60,899 bases of DNA from Rhodoferax sp. (GTDB lineage Bacteria; Pseudomonadota; Gammaproteobacteria; Burkholderiales; Burkholderiaceae_C), in assembly GCA_020048895.1 (NCBI GenBank), contig JAIFLV010000027.1, positions 1 to 60,899 of the forward strand, given 5' to 3'. Below, in pieces: positions 18,784-26,440 of the stretch. The translations under genes and the position numbers were made by a program. Within the stretch, counting starts at the first letter, position 1; each line of letters opens with the position of its first letter. The notes beneath the pieces were generated by a model. The model ran no database searches. It was not told the origin of the DNA and worked only from the letters and a program-made list of their open reading frames with translations.

Positions 18784-19434
18784 TCAGAGCCCTTTTTTGA
18801 TGGCGGCTTCATCGGTTTCCAGGAATGGTCGGCTGCCACATTCGACCCGCCAGTACTCCAACGATAGGTCCCATTTTAATTCCCGAACCGCCAAGGCATA
18901 GCCGCGCACGTTGTTGCTAGCTTCAATATCCGCTTCCAGTACCGCTTTGCGCTGGGTATAACTCTGTTTTGCAGCGTTGTATTGCGCAACTCGTTTTTCG
19001 TTCGACTGTACGCGTTCGTTGAAGGCATTACGACGAACATCGGCAGCCGCAATATCCGCTTTGTCCACCGGTTTCTCAAGTTCTTTGCGAAGTGCGAGCA
19101 AGTCGGTCTGCTCCACCTTGATGGAGGAACCCTCGACGTCAAGCTCACCCATGTGTTTCACCAAGGCATCCTTGCGCGCAAGGATTTCCAATCGCTCCTG
19201 TTGATAGGCAGTTTTCTCCCTTTCCAACACAGCACCCTCCTCCTTGTTGTCGTCGTTGCGCTTCAGGCACGCGCGTAACTCGTCGCGGGACAGAAGATTC
19301 TTGATGCCTTTGGCTGGGTTGGCTTCGCCGCCGGCTTTCTTGGCTTCCGGCTTTTTAATGGGTTTGTTTGCAGGCACTTGCGCCCAGACCGGCAATGCCA
19401 GCGCAAGGCACACCACAATAACGGCTCGATTCAT
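18784..19434 (-). CDS. Exported coiled-coil protein of unknown function
   Basis: 216 residues. MNRAVIVVCLALALPVWAQ is a signal peptide ending at AQ. After a Lys/Pro/Ala-rich linker, residues about 50-180 are strongly charged and heptad-like (LEREKTAYQQERLEILARKDA, LRKELEKPVDKADIAAADV), predicting one long coiled coil. One Cys pair remains (RACLKRND and VECGSRPF), which could form a disulfide in the periplasm. I do not recognise a family. Confidence 0.8.
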   Translation of the reverse strand: MNRAVIVVCLALALPVWAQVPANKPIKKPEAKKAGGEANPAKGIKNLLSRDELRACLKRNDDNKEEGAVLEREKTAYQQERLEILARKDALVKHMGELDVEGSSIKVEQTDLLALRKELEKPVDKADIAAADVRRNAFNERVQSNEKRVAQYNAAKQSYTQRKAVLEADIEASNNVRGYALAVRELKWDLSLEYWRVECGSRPFLETDEAAIKKGL

Positions 19435-19553
19435 TCAAAACTCTCCTATTCGGGCGCTGCTCCTGCCACACCACTAAAAAAAGCACCCTTTATGCTCAAG
19501 ACGCCATCATGCCATGCCACGCACTGACCGTGGGGTCGAGGCGCGCATACCCA

Positions 19554-20753
19554 TCAGCCCGATTTAGCAAGCAATTCTCTGGCGCGCGCCAACCGCGGAT
19601 GCACCATCGGAACGGTCAGCATGGTACTGGCGACCGCCATCAACAACATTGCCGTGAAGGCTTCACTGGTGATGATTCCCTTGTCCAGCAGAATATTGAC
19701 AAAGATGATCATGATCAATGCCTTGGTTTGCAGCAGCCAACCCACAATGGTTGCCTCCCCTGCTTTCCACCCCAGCACTTTGCCAGCCAAATGAATGCCG
19801 GCCAGCTTTCCCGCCACGGATGCCACCAGAAGTGCAGCCGCTGCGACAAAGACCGCCACGCCACCTACATTCCAGTTGGTACGCAAACCGGTGCTGAGAA
19901 AAAACACCGGCATCACTACCAGCAGTACGTGGTGGCGCAACTCGTCCATCTTTTCCTGGTTGAACCAATGCGCGTCCATGACCGCGCCAGCCAGGAACGC
20001 ACCCACCATGAAGTGCAGTCCCGCCCAGTCAGCGCCAAAAGCGCACGCAGCCAGCCAGATCAGTGCGACGTACCACCTGTCTCGCTCTTCCAGACGCTCC
20101 ATGAGACGGCGGTACAACACGGTGGCGATGGCAAAGCCAATCAGAAATCCAAACTGTCGTCCGACACGATGCCAGTCCAGCAGAATGACTGCCAGAATTC
20201 CCCAAATAGCGATGTCATCGAGGCTGGCGTAGCGCAGAATGCGCTGGCCTAGGGGTTGGCGCAGGATGCCGAGCTTTTCCATCAGCAAAATCAGAATAGG
20301 CAGGGCAGTCACGGCGCATGCCATGCCAATGCCCATCACAAATTGCCACTCCAGGGCCTGCGGACCCACCCAGCCATCAAAGCGCAGCAAACCCAGCGCG
20401 ACACAACTACCGAAGATCAACGGAAGCCCGAGCGCCAATCCTGCCGTGACACCACTCTCGCGCCGATACTGCCAAGCCTTGAAGAGGTCCAACTCAATAC
20501 CGGCAATCATGACAAACAGCATGACCGCCCACCAAGCGATGCCGTTGAGTGACTGAATCACTGCTGGATTGAAAACAAATTGGTAGTAAGCGGGGAACAT
20601 CGCTCCCAGCACTCCGGGCCCCATCAATATTCCAGTAATGATTTGCACCACCACCAGTGGCGCGTAGTAGTCCGTTTTCCCCAGCCGCCATATCAGGTAG
20701 GGCACGGAAAAAATCAGCAGCATGGCGATCAGGAAGATTTCAGTGGTGTTCAT
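19554..20753 (-). CDS. Cation/proton antiporter, CPA2 family
   Basis: About 399 residues from the ATG at 20753 (MNTTEIFLIAMLLIFSVPYLIW); the longer start at 20792 is possible, and neither has a strong ribosome site. The protein is a 12-13 helix antiporter with the signature YASLDDIAIWGILAVILL, whose paired aspartates are the ion-binding pair of CPA2 exchangers. No C-terminal TrkA-N domain is present, unlike KefB/KefC. A Na+ or K+/H+ exchange role is inferred from the family. Confidence 0.87.
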   Translation of the reverse strand: MNTTEIFLIAMLLIFSVPYLIWRLGKTDYYAPLVVVQIITGILMGPGVLGAMFPAYYQFVFNPAVIQSLNGIAWWAVMLFVMIAGIELDLFKAWQYRRESGVTAGLALGLPLIFGSCVALGLLRFDGWVGPQALEWQFVMGIGMACAVTALPILILLMEKLGILRQPLGQRILRYASLDDIAIWGILAVILLDWHRVGRQFGFLIGFAIATVLYRRLMERLEERDRWYVALIWLAACAFGADWAGLHFMVGAFLAGAVMDAHWFNQEKMDELRHHVLLVVMPVFFLSTGLRTNWNVGGVAVFVAAAALLVASVAGKLAGIHLAGKVLGWKAGEATIVGWLLQTKALIMIIFVNILLDKGIITSEAFTAMLLMAVASTMLTVPMVHPRLARARELLAKSG

Positions 20754-20869
20754 GAAAAAGCAGAGTTCGCGAGGTCGGCTGCAATTGTCCATTCATTCTG
20801 ATATGTCCACCACCACGACCTCACTTCGCACATGGGCACTTCTGCAAAGAAATCCGATAAGCTGACGCC

Positions 20870-22018
20870 ATGACTGAAGCCACCAACACGCCAACTCTGG
20901 ACGCATTTCTCAGCGCCAAATTCCGATTCTGGGCGTTTGTGTCGATGGTGCTGCTGGTGTTTGTGCATGGGTACACGATTGAGCCCCGCTATTTGCAGCC
21001 CTGGACCCAGCCCGGTGAAGCGATCGGATTTGCCAGCTTCACCGAGTATCTGCTGGCCAATGGGCTGCTTCGCTTTCGGATCCCCATGCTGTTTGCCATA
21101 TCGGGTTTCCTGTTTGCCCTGCACGATGCACAACCACACGGGCTGCGCGTGAAGAAGCGGGTGCGTACCTTGTTGGTGCCCTACTTTTTCTGGAGCGGGT
21201 TCCACCTGGTGCTACTGTTTGGCATGGAAATGGAGCCCACCCTGCGCGGGTGGATTGTGGACAATGGCATTAACCAGATCGACCAGGAGCGTCACTTGTT
21301 GCATGACTACCACTGGTACGAAGTAGTGGGTCGGTGGCTGCTGGCACCTGCGCCATACCAGTTGTGGTTCATCCGGGTCCTGTTCTTCTACAACCTGCTT
21401 TACCCCATGCTTGCGGGCTGGTTGAACCATGCGATCGGTCGCTGGGTCTTTTTCTCGGTGGCCATCGTCGCGTGGCTTCTGTCTGTGCACCTCTACTTCA
21501 TTGAGAGCGAGGGTCTACTCTTCTTCTGTCTGGGTGTGTGGATGCAAAAAACAGGCTTCAACATTACTCGGCCTGATCGTTGGTTCCGGCCAGGATGGTG
21601 GGCGCTGGTGGCACTGGTCGCAGCGCTTGTCAAGTCCTGGCTGGCCTTCCAGGGTGTGGGTGCGCTAGGCGATTCGATTTTTCCTACCATGATGCTTCTT
21701 CACAAGATCACGGTCTTTTCCGGCCTGGTCGCCGCCTGGTACGGTGCAGATCCGATCGTGCGCGCCTGCATGTCCCGCCCGTGGTTTGTCTGGCTCAGCG
21801 CCTTTTCATTCATGATCTACGCATTGCACGCGCCACTGGTCGCTGTTTTCATCGACCCGGCCCTGCGCCTTGCGGCACACCTTCCCGAGCCCCATCTCTG
21901 GGTCTTTTTCCTGCTGCCGGTGTCGCTCATCGTTGCATCTGTGCTGATCGGCGTGGTCATGCGCCGCTGGATGCCTGACCTCTACTCTCTCGCGACCGGG
22001 GGACGCGGCACGCTCTAG
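20870..22018 (+). CDS. Membrane acyltransferase 3 family protein
   Basis: 382 residues with about ten hydrophobic helices. The acyltransferase-3 start is recognisable (FRFWAFVSMVLLVFVHGYTI, with the conserved His, then RFRIPMLFAISGFLFA). Family members acetylate or succinylate surface polysaccharides, peptidoglycan or osmoregulated glucans (OatA, OpgC, NodX). There is no C-terminal SGNH domain. The final four bases overlap the convergent hydrolase gene. Substrate unknown. Confidence 0.85.
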   Translation: MTEATNTPTLDAFLSAKFRFWAFVSMVLLVFVHGYTIEPRYLQPWTQPGEAIGFASFTEYLLANGLLRFRIPMLFAISGFLFALHDAQPHGLRVKKRVRTLLVPYFFWSGFHLVLLFGMEMEPTLRGWIVDNGINQIDQERHLLHDYHWYEVVGRWLLAPAPYQLWFIRVLFFYNLLYPMLAGWLNHAIGRWVFFSVAIVAWLLSVHLYFIESEGLLFFCLGVWMQKTGFNITRPDRWFRPGWWALVALVAALVKSWLAFQGVGALGDSIFPTMMLLHKITVFSGLVAAWYGADPIVRACMSRPWFVWLSAFSFMIYALHAPLVAVFIDPALRLAAHLPEPHLWVFFLLPVSLIVASVLIGVVMRRWMPDLYSLATGGRGTL

Positions 22019-22815
22019 CCCAGACTATTCACACTGCCTACCTGCAGCCCCGCTGCACGCGCCTGGTCAAGCAATTGCGCCGCATCCGACTCAAAACCTT
22101 GCACCGGACTCATGCAGTCCGAAAGCAAAACGGTTTGCGCCAGGCGTGACGGCGGCAGATGCGCCATCATGTCCTGCACAGATGCAGCAACACAATGGCT
22201 TTGCGCCTCTCCAGCGACCAAAAGCGTGCCAACACCTGCTCCGAGTCGCGATAACAGATCCCGATTCAGCTGGGTCGCAGGGTCGTCGGAACGTGGCACC
22301 TCCGCGCGAAAGGCGCTGTATTGCTCTGTAAGCGGGTGCAAGCCCTTGAGTACCTTCGCGCAGGTTCGACCTGTTTGCACTTCCCAACGCGCAACGCTGC
22401 GTGCGATGGGCGCGTACATGCAATGACCCCAGGTGGCAGTCACGCAATGCACGGGCCAGACCACCAGTTGGTGTCGCCCGCCAGCCTCCAGATCCTCTAG
22501 ATACTTCAGTGCATCGCTTTGCCACTGTGCATGTCGCGTTGCGAATTTTCCGCAGCGCACCTCAGCCGCAGTCACCACGGTAAATGGCACCACGTCGACC
22601 CCGAGAGCATCCATCCAGAAGCTGGTTCTCTCAATTCCCACATTGGCATGGGAGTCGAGGGTAATCGTAATGCTCTGGACTTGTTCGACTGCGCCATCCA
22701 GCCACCGTGCCAGGCGCTCCATGTCGGCCGCTGCGCCAGGCACGGGCAACGCCGCATCCGCAATGTCCATAAAGTCATTTTGCGGGTCCACTATGAGAAG
22801 GTCGTAACGCGTCAT
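22015..22815 (-). CDS. Isochorismatase-like cysteine hydrolase (nicotinamidase-type)
   Basis: 266 residues. The N-terminus DLLIVDPQNDFMD carries the catalytic Asp of the isochorismatase/nicotinamidase fold; ITITLDSHANVGI and VVWPVHCVTATWG are the metal and substrate loops as in PncA, and GEAQSHCVAASVQDM holds the nucleophilic Cys. The PncA-like spacing suggests an amidase, but it is longer than PncA (about 210), with an insertion around residues 150-190. The convergent overlap with the acyltransferase stop is only 4 bases. Confidence 0.83.
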   Translation of the reverse strand: MTRYDLLIVDPQNDFMDIADAALPVPGAAADMERLARWLDGAVEQVQSITITLDSHANVGIERTSFWMDALGVDVVPFTVVTAAEVRCGKFATRHAQWQSDALKYLEDLEAGGRHQLVVWPVHCVTATWGHCMYAPIARSVARWEVQTGRTCAKVLKGLHPLTEQYSAFRAEVPRSDDPATQLNRDLLSRLGAGVGTLLVAGEAQSHCVAASVQDMMAHLPPSRLAQTVLLSDCMSPVQGFESDAAQLLDQARAAGLQVGSVNSLG

Positions 22816-22889
22816 GGCGAATTTAGAGAGTTGGTTCCCCGCACGATACTGCGGTAAGCACCCATCCTAACCGGTGCCACAGAAGAAGG

Positions 22890-23284
22890 TTACTGCACGC
22901 GCAAGGCCTCCACCGGGTCCAGACGGGCTGCATTGCGCGCTGGCAACACACCCGCCAGCAATCCAATCAGAATGGCTACACATTCTGCGAGCACCCAGTT
23001 TTTGGGGGTGGACCTGGACGATGCGGACCCTTGGTGACCCGGTCCCCTTCCTTGACCGCAAGCACCTCAATGCGACCGCCGATGGTGGCCGACAGTTTGG
23101 TACGCAGACACGCCTCCACTGTACCGGCACGCGTATTAGCAATGCTGGACTCCACGCGCCCGAGGTCGATGGTGGTCAGCACCACTGCCACCGGCTTTGG
23201 CCGCTTGGCCCACCACATGGCGGTCCCTAAACCACCCACCAAAAGCAGCGCAAGTGCCAGACGACGAATCAGGGTAGTGGACAT
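22890..23284 (-). pseudogene. Fused remnant of a macAB-like efflux operon
   Basis: Two gene ends are joined. From the ATG at 23284 the first about 86 codons encode the N-terminus of an HlyD/MacA-type periplasmic adaptor: a membrane anchor (RRLALALLLVGGLGTAMWW), then GTVEACLRTKLSATIGGRIE and VLAVKEGDRVTKG, the usual first half of the biotinyl-like domain. At about 23025 this abruptly gives way, in another frame, to the extreme C-terminus of a MacB/FtsX permease (AILIGLLAGVLPARNAARLD, then PVEALRVQ and stop at 22890). The rest of the adaptor and nearly all of the permease are gone, so a single internal deletion of a few kilobases is the simplest explanation. It is non-functional. Confidence 0.85.
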
Positions 23285-23389
23285 ACAGACTCACAGGAAG
23301 CAGTGACAGACAACAGCATTTTAGGGGTCGCCAACACACCTGCATTGACTTTCAGCAAGCCGCCATCCACATCAATGCGCTACACAATC

Positions 23390-23432
23390 AGTAGCGCCTC
23401 ACGCTTGTTCTGCGGGCGCTACAGCCACTTTT
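23390..23432 (+). repeat. Dispersed intergenic palindrome, copy 2
   Basis: GTAGCGC (23391-23397) pairs perfectly with GCGCTAC (23416-23422) around CTCACGCTTGTTCTGCGG, and ACAGCCACTTTT follows. It lies in the gap between the macAB scar and the DUF1501 gene end. The closest relative in this window is the copy at 26325. The remainder of 23285-23468 shows no gene. Confidence 0.65.
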
Positions 23433-23468
23433 CCTACTGAAACGTGCGATCGACACTGCTGCATCGCA

Positions 23469-24752
23469 TCAGGAGCGCATCAGGGAATCGAGCGTGGAGT
23501 CCCACGCAAAGCCTGGAAAGAGCCGATCCAGACCGGATGCGTCAACCTGCAGATTGCGCCGTACCACCTGCGCCAGCACGGCACGGAAGTCATGGTGCAC
23601 TGGCAGATCACGGCCTTCATGCAAATTGCCCGTTGCCAAACCTTCCCAGCGACCGTGCCACTGGCCGCCGTGCACCATGTCGCCTAACAGCCACAGGGCG
23701 TTGCCATGGCCATGGTCGGTGCCGCGGGTGCCGTTCTCGGCGCTGGTCCGACCAAACTCGCTGGCCACCAGCACGACATCACCGGCTTGCGAAAAATCCT
23801 GGCGCAACTGAACCAATGCCTGGGCCAGATTGGCCAGGTTCTGTGCCAGAGCGCCCGTGGCGTTGCCCTGATTGGCATGCGTATCCCAACCACCAGCAGA
23901 CAAAAACCCCAAACGCAAGGTGCGATCTCGTCGCATTAGCGTACCCAAATGCTGCGCATCGAGCACCAGCCCCTGCGCCGGACCGGCTCCATTGTTAGCT
24001 GCCTGCACTTCGCCCGCCACCTTGGCGGAGGGATCCATTTCTGCGGCGAGGGTTCTGGCGGTTTGCATACGACTTTCGGCGCCACTGCGAAACGTTGAAG
24101 ACAGCGCGTCCTGCCCCTCATAAAGCTTCAGTATTGCTTGCCGCGTACGCGGATCACCCAGCGCACCTTGTCGGGTTGCCGCCAGGCCACGCGGAATCAA
24201 TTGCACCTTGTTGCTGCCAGCCAGGATGAAGGGATTGGCTTCGCCCACGCCCAGCGCAACACTGGCAGGCAGCAATCCGGCCAGCGTATTGAGCCAACCT
24301 ACTTCGCCACCGCTCCTGCCCGGCACACCCACCTCCCAGTGGTGCTGGGCATCAAAGTGGGATCGTGTGGGATCGGGGGAACCCGCGCACGGTATGGCTG
24401 CCAGAACGCCCTGTTGCCAAAGCGGCAGGATGGGCACCATCGCAGGATGCAGGCCAAACATGGTATCGAGCTTCAGGGCTGCCTGTGGCGTACCATCCGG
24501 CGCGGCGATGGCGATGTTGGGTCTTAGCCGGTAGTAGTCTGCATCTCCATAGGGCACCAGCGCAGACAAACCATCGTACGCGCCGCGCAGAAAAACCACC
24601 ACCAAACGGCCCGTGCCAGCGGGTCGCACCGCAACATCTTGAGCCCAGGCACCACTGGCAGCCATAGCTAGGCCCGCTTGAAGACCTGCGGCCAGGAAAT
24701 GTCTGCGCTTGCGTTCGTCGATATGTGGGAGCGCCATAGGGTTCAGTCGCAT
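23469..24752 (-). CDS. Exported DUF1501 protein
   Basis: About 427 residues from the ATG at 24752, which overlaps the TGA of the DUF1800 gene (TGATG). A twin-arginine-like N-terminus (ERKRRHFLAAGLQAGLAMAA) ends in AWAQ. The body matches DUF1501, an alkaline-phosphatase/sulfatase-like fold: LVVVFLRGAYDGLSALVP, GFLSAGGWDTHANQG and VASEFGRTSAENGTRGTDHG, where the Asp and His residues are probable metal ligands. No enzymatic activity is established for the family. Always paired with DUF1800 in many genomes, as here. Second gene of a two-gene operon behind a shared FNR-like promoter element. Confidence 0.9.
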   Translation of the reverse strand: MRLNPMALPHIDERKRRHFLAAGLQAGLAMAASGAWAQDVAVRPAGTGRLVVVFLRGAYDGLSALVPYGDADYYRLRPNIAIAAPDGTPQAALKLDTMFGLHPAMVPILPLWQQGVLAAIPCAGSPDPTRSHFDAQHHWEVGVPGRSGGEVGWLNTLAGLLPASVALGVGEANPFILAGSNKVQLIPRGLAATRQGALGDPRTRQAILKLYEGQDALSSTFRSGAESRMQTARTLAAEMDPSAKVAGEVQAANNGAGPAQGLVLDAQHLGTLMRRDRTLRLGFLSAGGWDTHANQGNATGALAQNLANLAQALVQLRQDFSQAGDVVLVASEFGRTSAENGTRGTDHGHGNALWLLGDMVHGGQWHGRWEGLATGNLHEGRDLPVHHDFRAVLAQVVRRNLQVDASGLDRLFPGFAWDSTLDSLMRS

Positions 24753-26254
24753 CACTTGAACATAAATTCCGGGCTTGCTAACGCCAAGCCTGCACGCAGA
24801 GGTGGCTTTTCGGATGCAAGGGTATTTCGGGTCGCAATGCTGAGGAACGGCTGCAAAAACTCAAGTTCAGGGGTTTGACGCGCTGCCGCCAACGCAAAGT
24901 CGGCCCGCCGTGACAACGCTTCAGGCACCAGCCACGTCGCCGCATCGGTTTTGTAGCCATCTGGCGTCTGCCAGCCGTGCAAAGGCTGGCCCGCTCCCGC
25001 CAGAAAACCGGTCGCCAGGACGAGGTTGCGCCGCTCCTGCGCACCCTGGGTTGCGCACAGCACCGAACAGGCATAGTCCATGGGCGTTTTGAACAACCGG
25101 TTCTCGGCTTGCCAAAATGCTTCCGAACTGATAAGGGCTCGCATCACCTCCCGCAGATCGCCCTGACTTTCGATAAAGGTCTGACTCAGTTGCCCGACCA
25201 AGTCATCTGGAGGCAGGTCACTCACAAAAAATTGCGCCAATCGAAGGCTCACGCGGCGCGCTGTGCTGGGATGCCTGGCGAGCATGCGAATGGCTGCCCT
25301 GCCCTCCTCCTCGCCCGCTGCGATGCCCGGGCCCGGGATGCTAAGCCCCAGAAGTTGTTTTGTGCCAGCGTCGTGCAAACGGCCGGTAAACCGGAAACCC
25401 GTCTCCGACTTCGGTGCCACGGTCCATCCGGTCAGCACCCGTGCCAGTTCACGCACATCGCGCTGGGCATACCCGCCATCGACCCCCAACGTGTGCAACT
25501 CCATCAGTTCACGGGCATAGTTCTCGTTGAGCCCGCGCGCGCCGCCCGGATCACTTGCGGTGCCTTCAGCAACGCTGCGTACCTGGTCCAGGTAGTACAG
25601 CATGGCCGGGTGACGGGCACTGGCCAGTACCAGGTCCTCATACTTGCCCAGGGCATGCGCGCGCGCTACCGCGATGGCGTAATGCCCAGCAAAAGGCCGC
25701 ACCGCGCCCTTGCCGGAGTACACATTGAGATGGTTGAACCAAAACTCGGTCATGCGTGCCAACAAGGGCACTTCCACCGATGGACGGCTGCTGGCATGCA
25801 AACGCCAGGCAATAGCCTGCTGCGAGACCAGGCGGCTGAAGTACAGGGGATCATGCTCGCCAGAAAAGTCAAATCGCCGGGCCTCCAATTCGGGCTTCTC
25901 CCCATCCGCCCTGATCTTGGCGCGGGCCAGTCGCTCTTGCTGCACGCCATCGAACAACTGCGGCAAGGGCTGATGGAAGTCCGCCATGTCTGGCGCGATG
26001 CGGGGTGCCTGGTGACTGGCATCGAAGGCCGCATCCACCTGCGCCAGCGCCCACTGCCGGGCACCACCGGCGGCTTGCTGATCAGCCAACAGTTCCGGAT
26101 TCGGCCCATAGCCCAACCGGGATAAGGCCCGCCACGCCTGGGCCGGCTCTGGTGCATGCTGCGCCAACCCTGGATGCAATGCGCAGCCGACACCACCAGC
26201 CAGGACAACCCTGAGCATGTTGCGGCGCGACACTAACTGCTTGTGCTTATTCAT
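24752..26254 (-). CDS. Exported DUF1800 protein
   Basis: About 500 residues from the ATG at 26254 (MNKHKQLVSRRNMLRVVLAG), which contains a twin-arginine motif SRRNML; the longer frame from 26293 would read through the promoter element. DUF1800 features: RALSRLGYGPNPELL near the N-terminus, MTEFWFNHLNVYSGKG, GLNENYARELMELHTLGVDGGY and LARVLTGWTV in the middle, and NLVLATGFLAGAGQPLHGWQ then PDGYK near the end. Function unknown; the pair with DUF1501 is widespread in bacteria with secreted or complex-carbon lifestyles. First gene of the operon; the presumed promoter element ends within about 10 bases of the ATG, so the transcript may be nearly leaderless. Confidence 0.9.
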   Translation of the reverse strand: MNKHKQLVSRRNMLRVVLAGGVGCALHPGLAQHAPEPAQAWRALSRLGYGPNPELLADQQAAGGARQWALAQVDAAFDASHQAPRIAPDMADFHQPLPQLFDGVQQERLARAKIRADGEKPELEARRFDFSGEHDPLYFSRLVSQQAIAWRLHASSRPSVEVPLLARMTEFWFNHLNVYSGKGAVRPFAGHYAIAVARAHALGKYEDLVLASARHPAMLYYLDQVRSVAEGTASDPGGARGLNENYARELMELHTLGVDGGYAQRDVRELARVLTGWTVAPKSETGFRFTGRLHDAGTKQLLGLSIPGPGIAAGEEEGRAAIRMLARHPSTARRVSLRLAQFFVSDLPPDDLVGQLSQTFIESQGDLREVMRALISSEAFWQAENRLFKTPMDYACSVLCATQGAQERRNLVLATGFLAGAGQPLHGWQTPDGYKTDAATWLVPEALSRRADFALAAARQTPELEFLQPFLSIATRNTLASEKPPLRAGLALASPEFMFK

Positions 26255-26263
26255 TGCGCCTGC

Positions 26264-26310
26264 GTGTACAGACGATAACCCCGGGGCAAGCATTTACACC
26301 AATCAAGAAG
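26264..26310 (-). promoter_or_regulatory. Shared upstream element, copy 1 (FNR-like box)
   Basis: 47 bp before the DUF1800 gene. On the minus strand it reads CTTCTTGATTGGTGTAAATG, then TTGCCC, then CGTCTGTACAC. It aligns almost throughout with 32535-32580, sharing CTTCTTGATT, TGTAAATG, TTGCCC and CGTCTGTACAC at nearly the same spacing. TTGATTGGTGTAAA resembles an FNR/CRP-type dyad (TTGAT-N4-ATCAA), and TACACG may be the -10. If so, the box lies about 42-44 bases before the start of transcription, the class II activator position. The regulator identity is inference. Confidence 0.6.
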
Positions 26311-26324
26311 ATTCGATATCATTT

Positions 26325-26370
26325 TAGGAGCAGCTTACGCAGACTATACGGGCGGTACAGCCACTTTTTA
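26325..26370 (+). repeat. Dispersed intergenic palindrome, copy 3
   Basis: TAGGAGCAGCTTACGCAGAC followed by TATACGGGCGGTACAGCCAC and a T-run. It shares CTTACGC, ACGGGCG and ACAGCCACTTTT with the copies at 4864 and 23390. It lies between the glutaminase gene end (26441) and the shared promoter element at 26310. Confidence 0.65.
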
Positions 26371-26440
26371 CTTGAGACGCGCAGGTGCGCCACGCTCAAT
26401 GGCAGCATCCACCCTAGCCACCAGGTACACCCCCGGTGCA

